Notes under the pieces: generated by a model
The model's database searches: none
What the model saw: only the letters and a program-made list of their open reading frames with translations
Told to the model about the DNA's origin: nothing
Position numbers and translations under genes: made by a program
Part shown: one piece after another, positions 26,177 through 33,971 of the stretch
Position numbering within the stretch: the stretch's first letter is position 1
Layout: every line of letters starts with the position of its first letter
DNA from: Aminipila sp047974845
GTDB lineage: Bacteria > Bacillota > Clostridia > Peptostreptococcales > Anaerovoracaceae
Assembly (NCBI GenBank): GCA_047974845.1
Contig: JBKECQ010000046.1
Coordinates: 1 to 64,000, forward strand
Direction of reading: 5' to 3'
Length of the DNA stretch: 64,000 nucleotides

Positions 26177-26205
26177 AGGTGTAACCATAGGGTTACACTT
26201 TTTTA
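26177..26205. terminator. Terminator that is also a copy of the GTGTAACC palindrome
   Basis: Arms GTGTAACC (26179-26186) and GGTTACAC (26191-26198) with an ATAG spacer are followed by six T, giving a terminator for the regulator gene. The same arms with a 4-base spacer recur at 28039-28058 ahead of a sigma-54 promoter, so this site may also bind the activator. Confidence 0.75.
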
Positions 26206-26327
26206 GTAATTTAAAAATAGCATAAAATTACCGTTGTGAATAAATACAATAATTTTAAAAATAATTTGTACTAATTGAGGTAATTGCATGAAATTTACTG
26301 TAAATTCTTAAAATTTTTACTTTTGTG

Positions 26328-26355
26328 TTGATTTGTTTAGGGCATATGTTACTAT
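26328..26355 (+). promoter_or_regulatory. Candidate sigma-A promoter of the yjiH-like gene
   Basis: TTGATT (26328-26333), a 16-base spacer, and TACTAT (26350-26355), 42 bases before the start codon. No GG-N10-GC sigma-54 element was found in this gap. Confidence 0.45.
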
Positions 26356-26396
26356 AAGGGTAAATATATATAGTAAAATGAAGGGAGAAAATTTTT

Positions 26397-27764
26397 ATGG
26401 AGATTAAAAAAAGGGGTTTAATTGCTAAATTTTTAATTCCATCCATCATTGGTGTCGTTTTATTCATGATACCGGTAAAGTATAATGGTGAATGGACAAT
26501 CTGTGTTAAAATCTTAGCAGATTTTATTGGTGGCTTAATAGGGGGCGTTCTTCCTGTGTTATGCGTAGCCATCGTAACTATTTCCGCAATTATGTCCGCC
26601 GTTGCATTGGCAAAACCTAAATTTATCACAGAACGACCAATGTTAAATGATACTTTTTCAACATCTATAATTTGGGTTGTTGTTAGAGTTTTGGGAGCAG
26701 TATTCATATGGTTGACTTACCTTGGCATTGATGCAGGGGATGAGGACACCGGTCTTATTCACATGATTACAGAAGGTGGTGCTGGAGGCTTTGTGCTTTC
26801 GGATTTACTAACTGTACTTGTAATTATTTTTGCCATTGCAGGACTGTTACTGCCATTGCTGTTAGACTTTGGTCTGCTTGAGTATGTAGGTGCTCTTATG
26901 ACAAAAATTATGAGACCTATGTTCAAGATTCCTGGCCGTGCGGCTGTTGACTGTTTCACTTCATGGATTGGTGATGGAACTCTGGGAGTTATGCTTACTT
27001 GTAACCAGTATGAAGGCGGGTACTACTCTGCAAGAGAAGCTTCTATTATTGCAACAACTTTCTCAGCAGTATCTATTACCTTTAGTATTGTAGTCCTTGC
27101 GCAGGTTGGACTAATGGAATACTTCGGAATTTATTATTTACTTATTTGCTTAGTTGGTGTGGCTTGTGCCATAATTATACCAAGAGTACCTCCTCTTTCA
27201 TTAAAGAAAGACACATATCTCTTAGAAGGAAAAGCTATGGCGGAGCAGATTCCTTCTGAATACAAATCAACAAATGAATACGGGCTTGCTTTGGCACTGA
27301 ATAGAGTTGCAGAGCATAAGGGAATCGGGCAGTTTATTGAAAATGGTCTTAAGAATGCCGTAGGAATGTGGTTTGGGGTACTACCAACCGTTATGGCAAT
27401 TGGAACAATTGCGTTATTATTAGCTAATAATACACCGATTTTTGAAATTTTAGGAAAGCCGTTTTTGCCACTTCTAAACCTGTTACAGGTTCCTGAAGCC
27501 ACAGCGGCATCAAAGACAATGATTGTAGGATTCACAGATATGTTTACACCTTCAATTATTGCAGCAGAAAGTATTGTCAGCCCGATGACAAGATTTATTG
27601 TGGCTGTTGTTTCTGTAACACAGTTAATTTACTTATCAGAAGTTGGTGGATTGATTTTAGGATCAAAACTACCGGTTAAACTTTGGGAATTATTTGTACT
27701 TTTCTTAGAAAGAACTATTATTAGTTTACTTATTGTTTGTCCATTTGCACATTTAATATTTTAA
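26397..27764 (+). CDS. YjiH-family multi-pass membrane protein (nucleoside-recognition/Gate domains)
   Basis: A 455-residue protein with about 10-11 membrane helices. The MRPMFKIPGRAAVDCFTSWIGDGTLGVMLT and YYSAREASIIATTFSAVSITF stretches are Gate-domain-like, and the overall form matches the YjiH family. These proteins are assumed to be transporters; no substrate has been established. It has its own promoter and terminator, and sits between two sigma-54 regulatory systems, next to an amidohydrolase/permease pair. ATG follows GAAGGGAG. Confidence 0.85.
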   Translation: MEIKKRGLIAKFLIPSIIGVVLFMIPVKYNGEWTICVKILADFIGGLIGGVLPVLCVAIVTISAIMSAVALAKPKFITERPMLNDTFSTSIIWVVVRVLGAVFIWLTYLGIDAGDEDTGLIHMITEGGAGGFVLSDLLTVLVIIFAIAGLLLPLLLDFGLLEYVGALMTKIMRPMFKIPGRAAVDCFTSWIGDGTLGVMLTCNQYEGGYYSAREASIIATTFSAVSITFSIVVLAQVGLMEYFGIYYLLICLVGVACAIIIPRVPPLSLKKDTYLLEGKAMAEQIPSEYKSTNEYGLALALNRVAEHKGIGQFIENGLKNAVGMWFGVLPTVMAIGTIALLLANNTPIFEILGKPFLPLLNLLQVPEATAASKTMIVGFTDMFTPSIIAAESIVSPMTRFIVAVVSVTQLIYLSEVGGLILGSKLPVKLWELFVLFLERTIISLLIVCPFAHLIF

Positions 27765-27875
27765 GTAATATTAAAATTCCATTAATATTTTAAGCAATAT
27801 CTAAATTCAATTTTATTATAATATATTTTGTAAAAACATATCACGGTCTTTAAATTGTTGTAAGTTATAATAATA

Positions 27876-27912
27876 AAAAATGCTTTTGCAGTATTTGCAA
27901 AAGCATTTTTTG
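27876..27912 (+). terminator. Terminator of the yjiH-like gene
   Basis: Arms AAAAATGCTTTTGCA (27876-27890) and TGCAAAAGCATTTTT (27896-27910) form a long stem ending in T. It lies 110 bases after the stop codon. Confidence 0.85.
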
Positions 27913-28033
27913 TTATTAAATAACTAATTAAAGCACTTTTCATTAAATCTGGAACAATCATGATATTAACTTAATTTAACTTTATCTTACCTTACCTTAT
28001 AGGAGTTTAGCTAAAAAGATTTGTTTATATTTT

Positions 28034-28063
28034 AAAATGTGTAACCTTAAGGTTACACATTTT
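28034..28063. promoter_or_regulatory. Perfect 30-bp palindrome, probable activator (UAS) site
   Basis: Two 15-base halves meeting at 28048/28049 are perfectly complementary. The core reads GTGTAACC-TTAA-GGTTACAC. A weaker dyad GTTAC/GTAAC follows at 28073-28088. Both lie about 100-150 bases upstream of the -24/-12 promoter at 28185, the usual distance for sigma-54 enhancer sites. Confidence 0.75.
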
Positions 28064-28184
28064 GTTTTATGTGTTACATAAAGGTAACTATGGCTAAGCA
28101 AATACAAAAAAACACTTATTGGGATATATTAATAAAACGTGTAAAAATCAATGATTACACAACAAAAATACAAAATTCAGAAAA

Positions 28185-28201
28185 TTGGCACGAACATTGC
28201 T
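28185..28201 (+). promoter_or_regulatory. Sigma-54 (-24/-12) promoter
   Basis: TTGGCACGAACATTGCT matches the consensus TGGCACG-N4-TTGCW exactly, with GG and GC ten bases apart. It lies 76 bases upstream of the hydrolase start codon. Confidence 0.9.
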
Positions 28202-28276
28202 CTATATAAAGGCAAAGAAATTATATGAATTTATATTTAAGGTAAATTTGTGACACAAGAAAGAGAGGAGTTTATC

Positions 28277-28975
28277 ATGACACCAAAAAAACAATATGTA
28301 AGCTTTTATTATGAAACAATGAAGGAATTTCCGGAAATTAAAATCGATCCGAAAAAAACTGCATTATTGTTAGTTGATTTACAAAATGAATTTGTATCAA
28401 GGGATTATGGAGAGGCCTTAATGTTTAAAGAGAATGGAGAATGGGAAAGATGGATACCTTTCCATGATAGGCTGGATGAAATAGTTATACCAAATAATAA
28501 AAAGCTACTGGATTGCTTTAGAAAAAACAAGATGCCGGTTACATATGGGCGAATTGCTTGCCTAAGACAAGACGGTGAAGATAGGTCTCCGGTACAAAAG
28601 TCTGAGGGCTGGAATGGAATGCTTATCCCCGTTAATTCATACGGTGCACAAATGGTGGACGAGCTGGCACCTCTTGAAAATGAAATAGTTGTAAATAAAA
28701 CAACAGACAGTGTTACAACAGGAACAAATTATTTAACACTTCTTCAATTTATGGGAATAGAAACAGTGGTGGTTACTGGAATTGTTACAGACCAATGCGT
28801 TGCTTCTACCGTTAGAGGTCTTGCAGATGCAGGACTAAAGGTTATTTGCGTTGAAGATGCCTGTGCGGCAGGAAGTATGGAACATCATGAAGCTGAACTT
28901 AAAATTATGAGCTATATATACTGTGATGTTTTATCCACCGATGAAACTATAGAACTGATAGAAAAAAGTCTGTAG
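28277..28975 (+). CDS. Isochorismatase-family cysteine hydrolase
   Basis: A 232-residue amidohydrolase of the isochorismatase-like superfamily. The catalytic triad is Asp34 (LLVDLQNEFV), Lys141 (VVNKTTDS) and Cys174 (GIVTDQCVASTVRG). Members cleave amides such as nicotinamide, N-carbamoyl amines, ureas or biuret, as well as isochorismate. ATG at 28277 has AGAGAGGAG upstream; an upstream in-frame GTG (28250) lacks one. It is read from a sigma-54 promoter together with an amino-acid/amine permease 32 bases later. It most likely hydrolyses an imported nitrogenous compound; the substrate is unknown. Confidence 0.88.
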   Translation: MTPKKQYVSFYYETMKEFPEIKIDPKKTALLLVDLQNEFVSRDYGEALMFKENGEWERWIPFHDRLDEIVIPNNKKLLDCFRKNKMPVTYGRIACLRQDGEDRSPVQKSEGWNGMLIPVNSYGAQMVDELAPLENEIVVNKTTDSVTTGTNYLTLLQFMGIETVVVTGIVTDQCVASTVRGLADAGLKVICVEDACAAGSMEHHEAELKIMSYIYCDVLSTDETIELIEKSL

Positions 28976-29007
28976 CTGATATATTTCTAGAAAACGGAGG
29001 TGAAGAT

Positions 29008-30363
29008 ATGGGTGAAAATGGTTTAAGAAAAGAACTTAAATTGACAAATTTAATATCCATGGCGGCCGGAGGTATGATTGCCGCTTGGATGGTAGAAATA
29101 AAGCTTTGGTTTGAATTAAGCGGTCCGGGTTCGGTATTTTCCTTTATAACGTGTGCAATATTACTTTTACCGCTATGCCTAATTTATTCAGAAATGACCA
29201 GCATGATGCCCTATGCGGGAGGGCAGAACATTTGGGTTTCCAATGCCTTTGGTTGGAACACAGGATTTGCGGCTTGCTGGTTTATAATGTTGCTATATAT
29301 TATGGCAATGCCGACAGTTGCTTACGGTATAGCCAGCATGATTGGATACTTTTATCCGGCAACTGCCATACAAGTAAAGGTGATTGCATCTATCATAATT
29401 ATATTTTGGTTTTTCCTGACAAATCAGGAATTAAAGATTCTTGCAAAATTGCAATCAGTACTGTTTTGGAGCACATTAGTGGTTTCTCTAGTAGCATCAA
29501 TAATCTTTATTACAAGTAAAGAGTGGAGCTTTGAAACCATAGACTGGTTCCCTAATGGATTCTCAGGATATTCTGCGGCAGTAGGCCTTTTGATTATGAA
29601 GTTTGTAGGCTTTGACTTGGTTCCTCAGCTGGCAGAAGAAGCTAACTTCCCAAGAAAAAATTTATGGAAGGCTTTTGTAGGGTCTCTTGCCTGCACAACA
29701 TTAATATATGGTATGGCAATTATAGGTGTTGCAGGAATTGTTTCAAATGAGTGGGTAGCACAGACTGATATAGTGGACCCTAGAGTGGCTGATATAATAG
29801 GTATGCATTGGCTGGCATTGGTAATAGTTGTTATGGGTTCTTTAACTTGTTTAACAACGCTTTCATCTTTCTGGTTAAGTGCATCAAGAATCTTATATGG
29901 AGCAGCACAGCAGCATCAGTTAACAAAGAAATTTATCGTACTTAATAAAAATGGACAACCATCAACTGCAAACTTTGTTGTGGGAATCTTAGCAGTATAC
30001 TTTACAGTTTTCGCTCCCGATGCTTGGATAAATTACATATATACAATCTATGGCGTTGCGGCAGGTGTTGTGTACCTTATGGTAGTTCTATCCTTCTTAA
30101 AGCTTAGAAAAATGCATCCGGACTGGGAAAGACCATATAAGGCAAAGGCAGGCGCCCTCATGGGAATAATAGGTATACTATTTACAATTTATGTAATATA
30201 TGTATCTATGATTGCTATGGATACGGGAGCTTGGGTTGTTCTTGTAATTTACATCGCTTTAGCAATACCGTTTTGGGCATATGCTAAGAGTAAACAGAAA
30301 ACAGATCCTGAAAATTGGTCTCCTGTTATAATATCGCCGGATACAGTAGAGGATACAAAATAG
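29008..30363 (+). CDS. APC-superfamily amino acid/amine permease
   Basis: A 451-residue carrier with about 12 membrane helices. The SMAAGGMIAAWM stretch in helix 1 and the FELSGPGSVFSF/PYAGGQNIWVS region follow the APC pattern with an unwound helix 1. Amino acids, polyamines or related amines are typical substrates. ATG follows GGAGGTG. It forms an operon with the isochorismatase-fold hydrolase, which suggests uptake of the substrate that the hydrolase processes. A terminator follows. Confidence 0.88.
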   Translation: MGENGLRKELKLTNLISMAAGGMIAAWMVEIKLWFELSGPGSVFSFITCAILLLPLCLIYSEMTSMMPYAGGQNIWVSNAFGWNTGFAACWFIMLLYIMAMPTVAYGIASMIGYFYPATAIQVKVIASIIIIFWFFLTNQELKILAKLQSVLFWSTLVVSLVASIIFITSKEWSFETIDWFPNGFSGYSAAVGLLIMKFVGFDLVPQLAEEANFPRKNLWKAFVGSLACTTLIYGMAIIGVAGIVSNEWVAQTDIVDPRVADIIGMHWLALVIVVMGSLTCLTTLSSFWLSASRILYGAAQQHQLTKKFIVLNKNGQPSTANFVVGILAVYFTVFAPDAWINYIYTIYGVAAGVVYLMVVLSFLKLRKMHPDWERPYKAKAGALMGIIGILFTIYVIYVSMIAMDTGAWVVLVIYIALAIPFWAYAKSKQKTDPENWSPVIISPDTVEDTK

Positions 30364-30388
30364 CAAAACAGTTTACCCTTAAATAAAT

Positions 30389-30430
30389 AAAAACGGTGGC
30401 TTCAGGTATTGCTTGAGCCACTGTTTTTAT
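30389..30430 (+). terminator. Terminator of the hydrolase-permease operon
   Basis: Arms AAAACGGTGGCT (30390-30401) and AGCCACTGTTTT (30416-30427) pair with one G-T and run into T residues. Confidence 0.8.
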
Positions 30431-30480
30431 TATATATATTTTGAAGTAAGCTGTTTTTATTATTTATATTTTAAAATCAA

Positions 30481-30560
30481 TAGATAAATTAATAAAAAGC
30501 AAGATAAATTAATAAAAAGTCAGATAAATTAATAAAAAGCCAGATAAATTTAGAGAAAGT
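30481..30560. repeat. 20-bp tandem repeat, 4 copies
   Basis: Four contiguous 20-bp units begin t/a/c-agataaatt. The first three are nearly identical and the fourth is diverged. They lie between the permease terminator and the sigma-54 activator's leader. No function is evident. Confidence 0.85.
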
Positions 30561-30590
30561 TAGATATTGACTGGTATTAACTTTAAAAAT

Positions 30591-30610
30591 AGTGCAAATA
30601 TATTTGCACT
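30591..30610. promoter_or_regulatory. Perfect 20-bp palindrome before the sigma-54 activator gene
   Basis: AGTGCAAATA followed by its exact complement TATTTGCACT. Related palindromes (TGCAAA-N4-TTTGCA) occur twice upstream of the ornithine operon. It overlaps the likely promoter of the activator gene, so autoregulation is probable. Confidence 0.7.
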
Positions 30611-30695
30611 ATTAATGATTATAAGATAGAATAGAAGATAGGTAGATTGGTAGCCCTTAAAAATTGCCCAATAGGCTATTTGGAGAGGAGAAGAG

Positions 30696-32087
30696 ATGAA
30701 CGCTAAACAGTATGAGAAAATAATACAGGAGCTTGGAAACGTTATAGATGAAGGGATTCATGTGGTAACAGCAGAGGGGAAAAGTATAATTTACAACCAA
30801 GCCATGGCAAATTTAGAAAAAACAATTAGAGAAGACGTAATAGGTAAACCCTTTAGACTCGTATTTTCTCATATCCCTAAAGCAGAGAGTACATTGCTTA
30901 GAGCGCTTAAGGAAGCAGAGCCAACCTTGAATAAACAACAAACCTATTTAAATAGATACGGAAAAGAAATAACAACGGTAAACACAACTGTTCCAATCAT
31001 TGACGATAGCGGAAAAGTTGTTGCGGCTTTGGAGATAGCAAAAGATATTACAGATATAAAAACAATGTCAAACACTATTCTTGAACTTCAAAGAGAGGCC
31101 ATTCCTGAGCATAAAGTTTCTGCACCTAAGATTAGAAACTATAATTTTAAAGATATAATAGGTCAAAATAAAAAGCTAAAACAACAGTTGGATATAGCGG
31201 CTAGAGCATCACAAACAGATGCCTCGGTATTTATTTATGGGGAAACCGGTACGGGCAAAGAGCTTATGGCTCAAAGTATCCATTTTAATAGTGATAGAAA
31301 GGACAAGCCTTTCTTGGCACAAAACTGTGCGGCACTGCCGGAAACACTGTTAGAGGGTATTTTGTTCGGTACAACAAGAGGTGGATTTACTGGAGCAGTA
31401 GATAGAGCAGGACTTTTTGAGCAGGCAAATGGTGGGACATTACTGCTGGATGAAATAAGTGCTATGCCATATGACCTGCAAAGTAAACTGCTTAGAGTTT
31501 TACAAGAAGACTATATAAGGCGTGTTGGTGGAAATCGTGATATTCCAATAGATGTGAGAATTATAGCTACGGTTAATGAATCTCCGGAGGAGCTTATTAA
31601 AGGAGGTTTACTTAGAAAAGATTTATATTATAGATTGAATATCGTCAATATAAGTATTCCGCCTCTTAGGGATAGAAAGGATGATATTCCAATACTTGTA
31701 GACCATTTTTTAGATAAACATAATAAACGTTTTAATAAAGAGGTTTGGATGCTTTCAGAAGCGGCTCTCAAAAAGCTGGAGAACCACGACTTTCCGGGAA
31801 ACATAAGGGAATTAGAGAATTTTATTATGTCAGGGGTATCCCTATCTGGAAAAGAGCACGTACTTACAGAAAAGGTATTGCAGTTGCCTGAAGAAAGCGG
31901 TAATACAAATGTGCAGTCTGAATATAATCCGGAGGAAATGAGTATAGACAAATATTTTGCACTGCTTGAAATAAATATTATAAAAGAAACTATGGCAAAA
32001 TTTGGGGGGAATATATCTAAAACAGCAGATTTACTTGGAATTAAGAGACAAACTCTACAACACAAGATAAAGAAGTACGAAATATAG
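30696..32087 (+). CDS. PAS-domain sigma-54-dependent activator (RocR-like)
   Basis: A 463-residue enhancer-binding protein. An N-terminal PAS domain (about 10-125) would sense a ligand. The AAA+ domain has Walker A GETGTGKE (182-189), loop GGFTGAV (229-235), and LLLDEISAMP. A Fis-type helix-turn-helix (NISKTADLLGIKRQTLQHKIKKYEI region) closes the protein. There is no receiver domain, so the signal is probably a metabolite, as with RocR and ornithine/arginine. The loop has Gly in place of the first Ala of GAFTGA. It lies directly upstream of the ornithine operon, which has a sigma-54 promoter and two matching palindromes; it is the likely activator. Confidence 0.92.
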   Translation: MNAKQYEKIIQELGNVIDEGIHVVTAEGKSIIYNQAMANLEKTIREDVIGKPFRLVFSHIPKAESTLLRALKEAEPTLNKQQTYLNRYGKEITTVNTTVPIIDDSGKVVAALEIAKDITDIKTMSNTILELQREAIPEHKVSAPKIRNYNFKDIIGQNKKLKQQLDIAARASQTDASVFIYGETGTGKELMAQSIHFNSDRKDKPFLAQNCAALPETLLEGILFGTTRGGFTGAVDRAGLFEQANGGTLLLDEISAMPYDLQSKLLRVLQEDYIRRVGGNRDIPIDVRIIATVNESPEELIKGGLLRKDLYYRLNIVNISIPPLRDRKDDIPILVDHFLDKHNKRFNKEVWMLSEAALKKLENHDFPGNIRELENFIMSGVSLSGKEHVLTEKVLQLPEESGNTNVQSEYNPEEMSIDKYFALLEINIIKETMAKFGGNISKTADLLGIKRQTLQHKIKKYEI

Positions 32088-32147
32088 AAAATATATATGG
32101 CAGGATTGTACATTAATTGCATACAAAAACAGCATTCTTGTAATTAA

Positions 32148-32185
32148 TGCAAAAATATTTGCAGTTTTAGAGCAAAAATATTTGC
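32148..32185. promoter_or_regulatory. Two tandem activator sites upstream of the ornithine operon
   Basis: TGCAAA-AATA-TTTGCA at 32148-32163 and GCAAA-AATA-TTTGC at 32172-32185 are centred 23 bases apart (about two helical turns). They match the palindrome before the activator gene and lie about 95-135 bases upstream of the -24 element. Confidence 0.75.
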
Positions 32186-32279
32186 GGTTTTGTCGAATAT
32201 TACAGAAAATTTATACACTTTTAAACATAGATGGCGGAGTTCCCGTGTACAAACGTTGGAATTTCGTCATTTCATTTTT

Positions 32280-32296
32280 TTGGCATGGGATTTGCG
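32280..32296 (+). promoter_or_regulatory. Sigma-54 (-24/-12) promoter of the ornithine operon
   Basis: TGGCATGGGATTTGC has the invariant GG and GC ten bases apart and agrees well with TGGCAYR-N4-TTGCW. It lies about 150 bases upstream of ord, leaving a leader of roughly 140 bases. Confidence 0.85.
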
Positions 32297-32447
32297 TAAT
32301 ATATAGGTGTATACGGCAATGCAAGGATTAGGAAATGACTAATGAAAAGATACTAAAAAGTATAGCGCATTGCTACATAACAATAGTTTTATTAATAATG
32401 TTAGAATTAATCTAATAATTTATTGAGAGTGAAAAGGAGAGTATGTT

Positions 32448-33506
32448 ATGGAAAATGTAAAAGTAATTATCTGGGGTCTTGGTGCTATGGGCGGCGGTAT
32501 GGCTGACATGCTTTTAAAGAAAAAGGGCGTTGACATTGTTGGTGCTGTAGGTAGAGGCGAAAAAATAGGCAAATCAATGTTCGATTACATAAAGACTGAA
32601 AAAGGCGACAGACCTGACGTTATTATCGGTTCTCCTGAAGATGTTATCAAAAAGGGTGCTGCTGACGTAGTTCTTTGCTGTACAGATTCATTTACAAAAA
32701 AAGCATTTGACAGACTTAAATTTGTTCTTGAACAGGGTGTAAACGTTGTTTCTTCAGCAGAAGAAATGGCATATCCAATGGCACAGGAACCAGAATTAGC
32801 TAAGCAGCTTGATGAAATTGCAAAGGCTAATGGCGTATCAATCATTGGTACTGGTATCAATCCTGGTCTTATCATGGACTTATTAGTAGTAACTATGACT
32901 GGTTGTTGCGAAGAAGTTGAACATATCGTTTCAAGAAGAGTAAACAGCTTATCTCCTTTCGGACCTGCAGTAATGGAAGAGCAGGGTATTGGTATCACTA
33001 AGGAAGAATTTGAAGAGGGCGTTAAGACTGGTAAACTTTCAGGACACGTTGGTTTCCACGAATCAATTAGAATGATTGGCGATGCTATTGGTTGGAATGT
33101 TGAAAAAATCACTCAGTCAATGGAACCTATCATGACAGACGTAGATAGAAAATCACCTTATGGATTTGCTAAGGCTGGCAACGCTGCCGGTTGTGCAATG
33201 AAGGGATTCGGATATGTTGACGGAGAATTAAAGATTGAAATGGATCACCCTCAGCAGATTGAACCTGAACAGGTTGGCGTTCAGACTGGTGACTATGTAA
33301 TCATCAAGGGAACTCCAAACATCAACATGGTTAACTCACCAGAAGTACCGGGAGGTATTGGAACAATCGCTATGTGCGTAAATATGATTCCTCATATCAT
33401 TAATGCTAGACCGGGTCTACACACAATGATCGACCTTCCAGTTCCTAGAGTAATCATGGGAGACATGAGAGATCTTATTAGCCCAGAAGCTAAGATTGTA
33501 AAATAA
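32448..33506 (+). CDS. ord: 2,4-diaminopentanoate dehydrogenase
   Basis: A 352-residue NAD(P)-dependent dehydrogenase that deaminates (2R,4S)-2,4-diaminopentanoate to 2-amino-4-oxopentanoate, the third step of oxidative ornithine breakdown. A Rossmann nucleotide-binding motif (GLGAMGGGMADML) opens the protein, and the fold resembles dihydrodipicolinate reductase. It is the first gene of the cluster, with GGAGAG before ATG. Codon choice here and through oraE favours CAG for Gln, unlike many neighbours, which is consistent with high expression. Confidence 0.95.
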   Translation: MENVKVIIWGLGAMGGGMADMLLKKKGVDIVGAVGRGEKIGKSMFDYIKTEKGDRPDVIIGSPEDVIKKGAADVVLCCTDSFTKKAFDRLKFVLEQGVNVVSSAEEMAYPMAQEPELAKQLDEIAKANGVSIIGTGINPGLIMDLLVVTMTGCCEEVEHIVSRRVNSLSPFGPAVMEEQGIGITKEEFEEGVKTGKLSGHVGFHESIRMIGDAIGWNVEKITQSMEPIMTDVDRKSPYGFAKAGNAAGCAMKGFGYVDGELKIEMDHPQQIEPEQVGVQTGDYVIIKGTPNINMVNSPEVPGGIGTIAMCVNMIPHIINARPGLHTMIDLPVPRVIMGDMRDLISPEAKIVK

Positions 33507-33671
33507 TTGATTTTAATATTTTTAAGTTAAACTTTTAAATAGTCTGAGACGAAAAAATTGAATTGAAACAAATTGAAAAACTTTGAAAAATAATTGAAAT
33601 TAAAATTTAAGATTATGGACACTCCTGTTTATTGCAAGGGTGTCCTATACAATCTAAAAAGGAGAATAAAA

Positions 33672-33971
33672 ATGGTTAATAAAGGCGAATGGGTTAGAAT
33701 CCACGCAACTGTGCTTGAAGCTGCAGAAAGAACTGCAAAACTTCCTGAAGATACACAAGCGTGCCCACTTGAAATGTGGACAAAAGGCTTTTTACAAGAG
33801 GATGCAGAAATAGGTGATGTAGTAACAATTAAGACTGCATCAAATCGTATTGAAAAAGGAACTCTTTTAGAAGTAAATCCTTGTTGGACACATAGCTATG
33901 GTAAGTTCATCCCTGAACTAGTTCAAATAGATATGCAATTAAGAGAAATTATGTTCGGAGGTGACAAGTAA
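33672..33971 (+). CDS. ortA: 2-amino-4-ketopentanoate thiolase, alpha subunit
   Basis: A 99-residue small subunit of the thiolase that, with OrtB, cleaves 2-amino-4-oxopentanoate with CoA to alanine and acetyl-CoA. The frame is open upstream, but ATG at 33672 has AAAAAGGAG at the right distance and gives the usual small size starting MVNKGEWVRIH. The stop codon overlaps the ortB start by one base (TAATG). The 165 bases between ord and ortA contain no other gene. Confidence 0.94.
   Translation: MVNKGEWVRIHATVLEAAERTAKLPEDTQACPLEMWTKGFLQEDAEIGDVVTIKTASNRIEKGTLLEVNPCWTHSYGKFIPELVQIDMQLREIMFGGDK

Noticed and set aside
26200..26396. Sigma-54 promoter before the yjiH-like gene
   Set aside because: No GG-N10-GC element was found; a sigma-A-like promoter is present instead.
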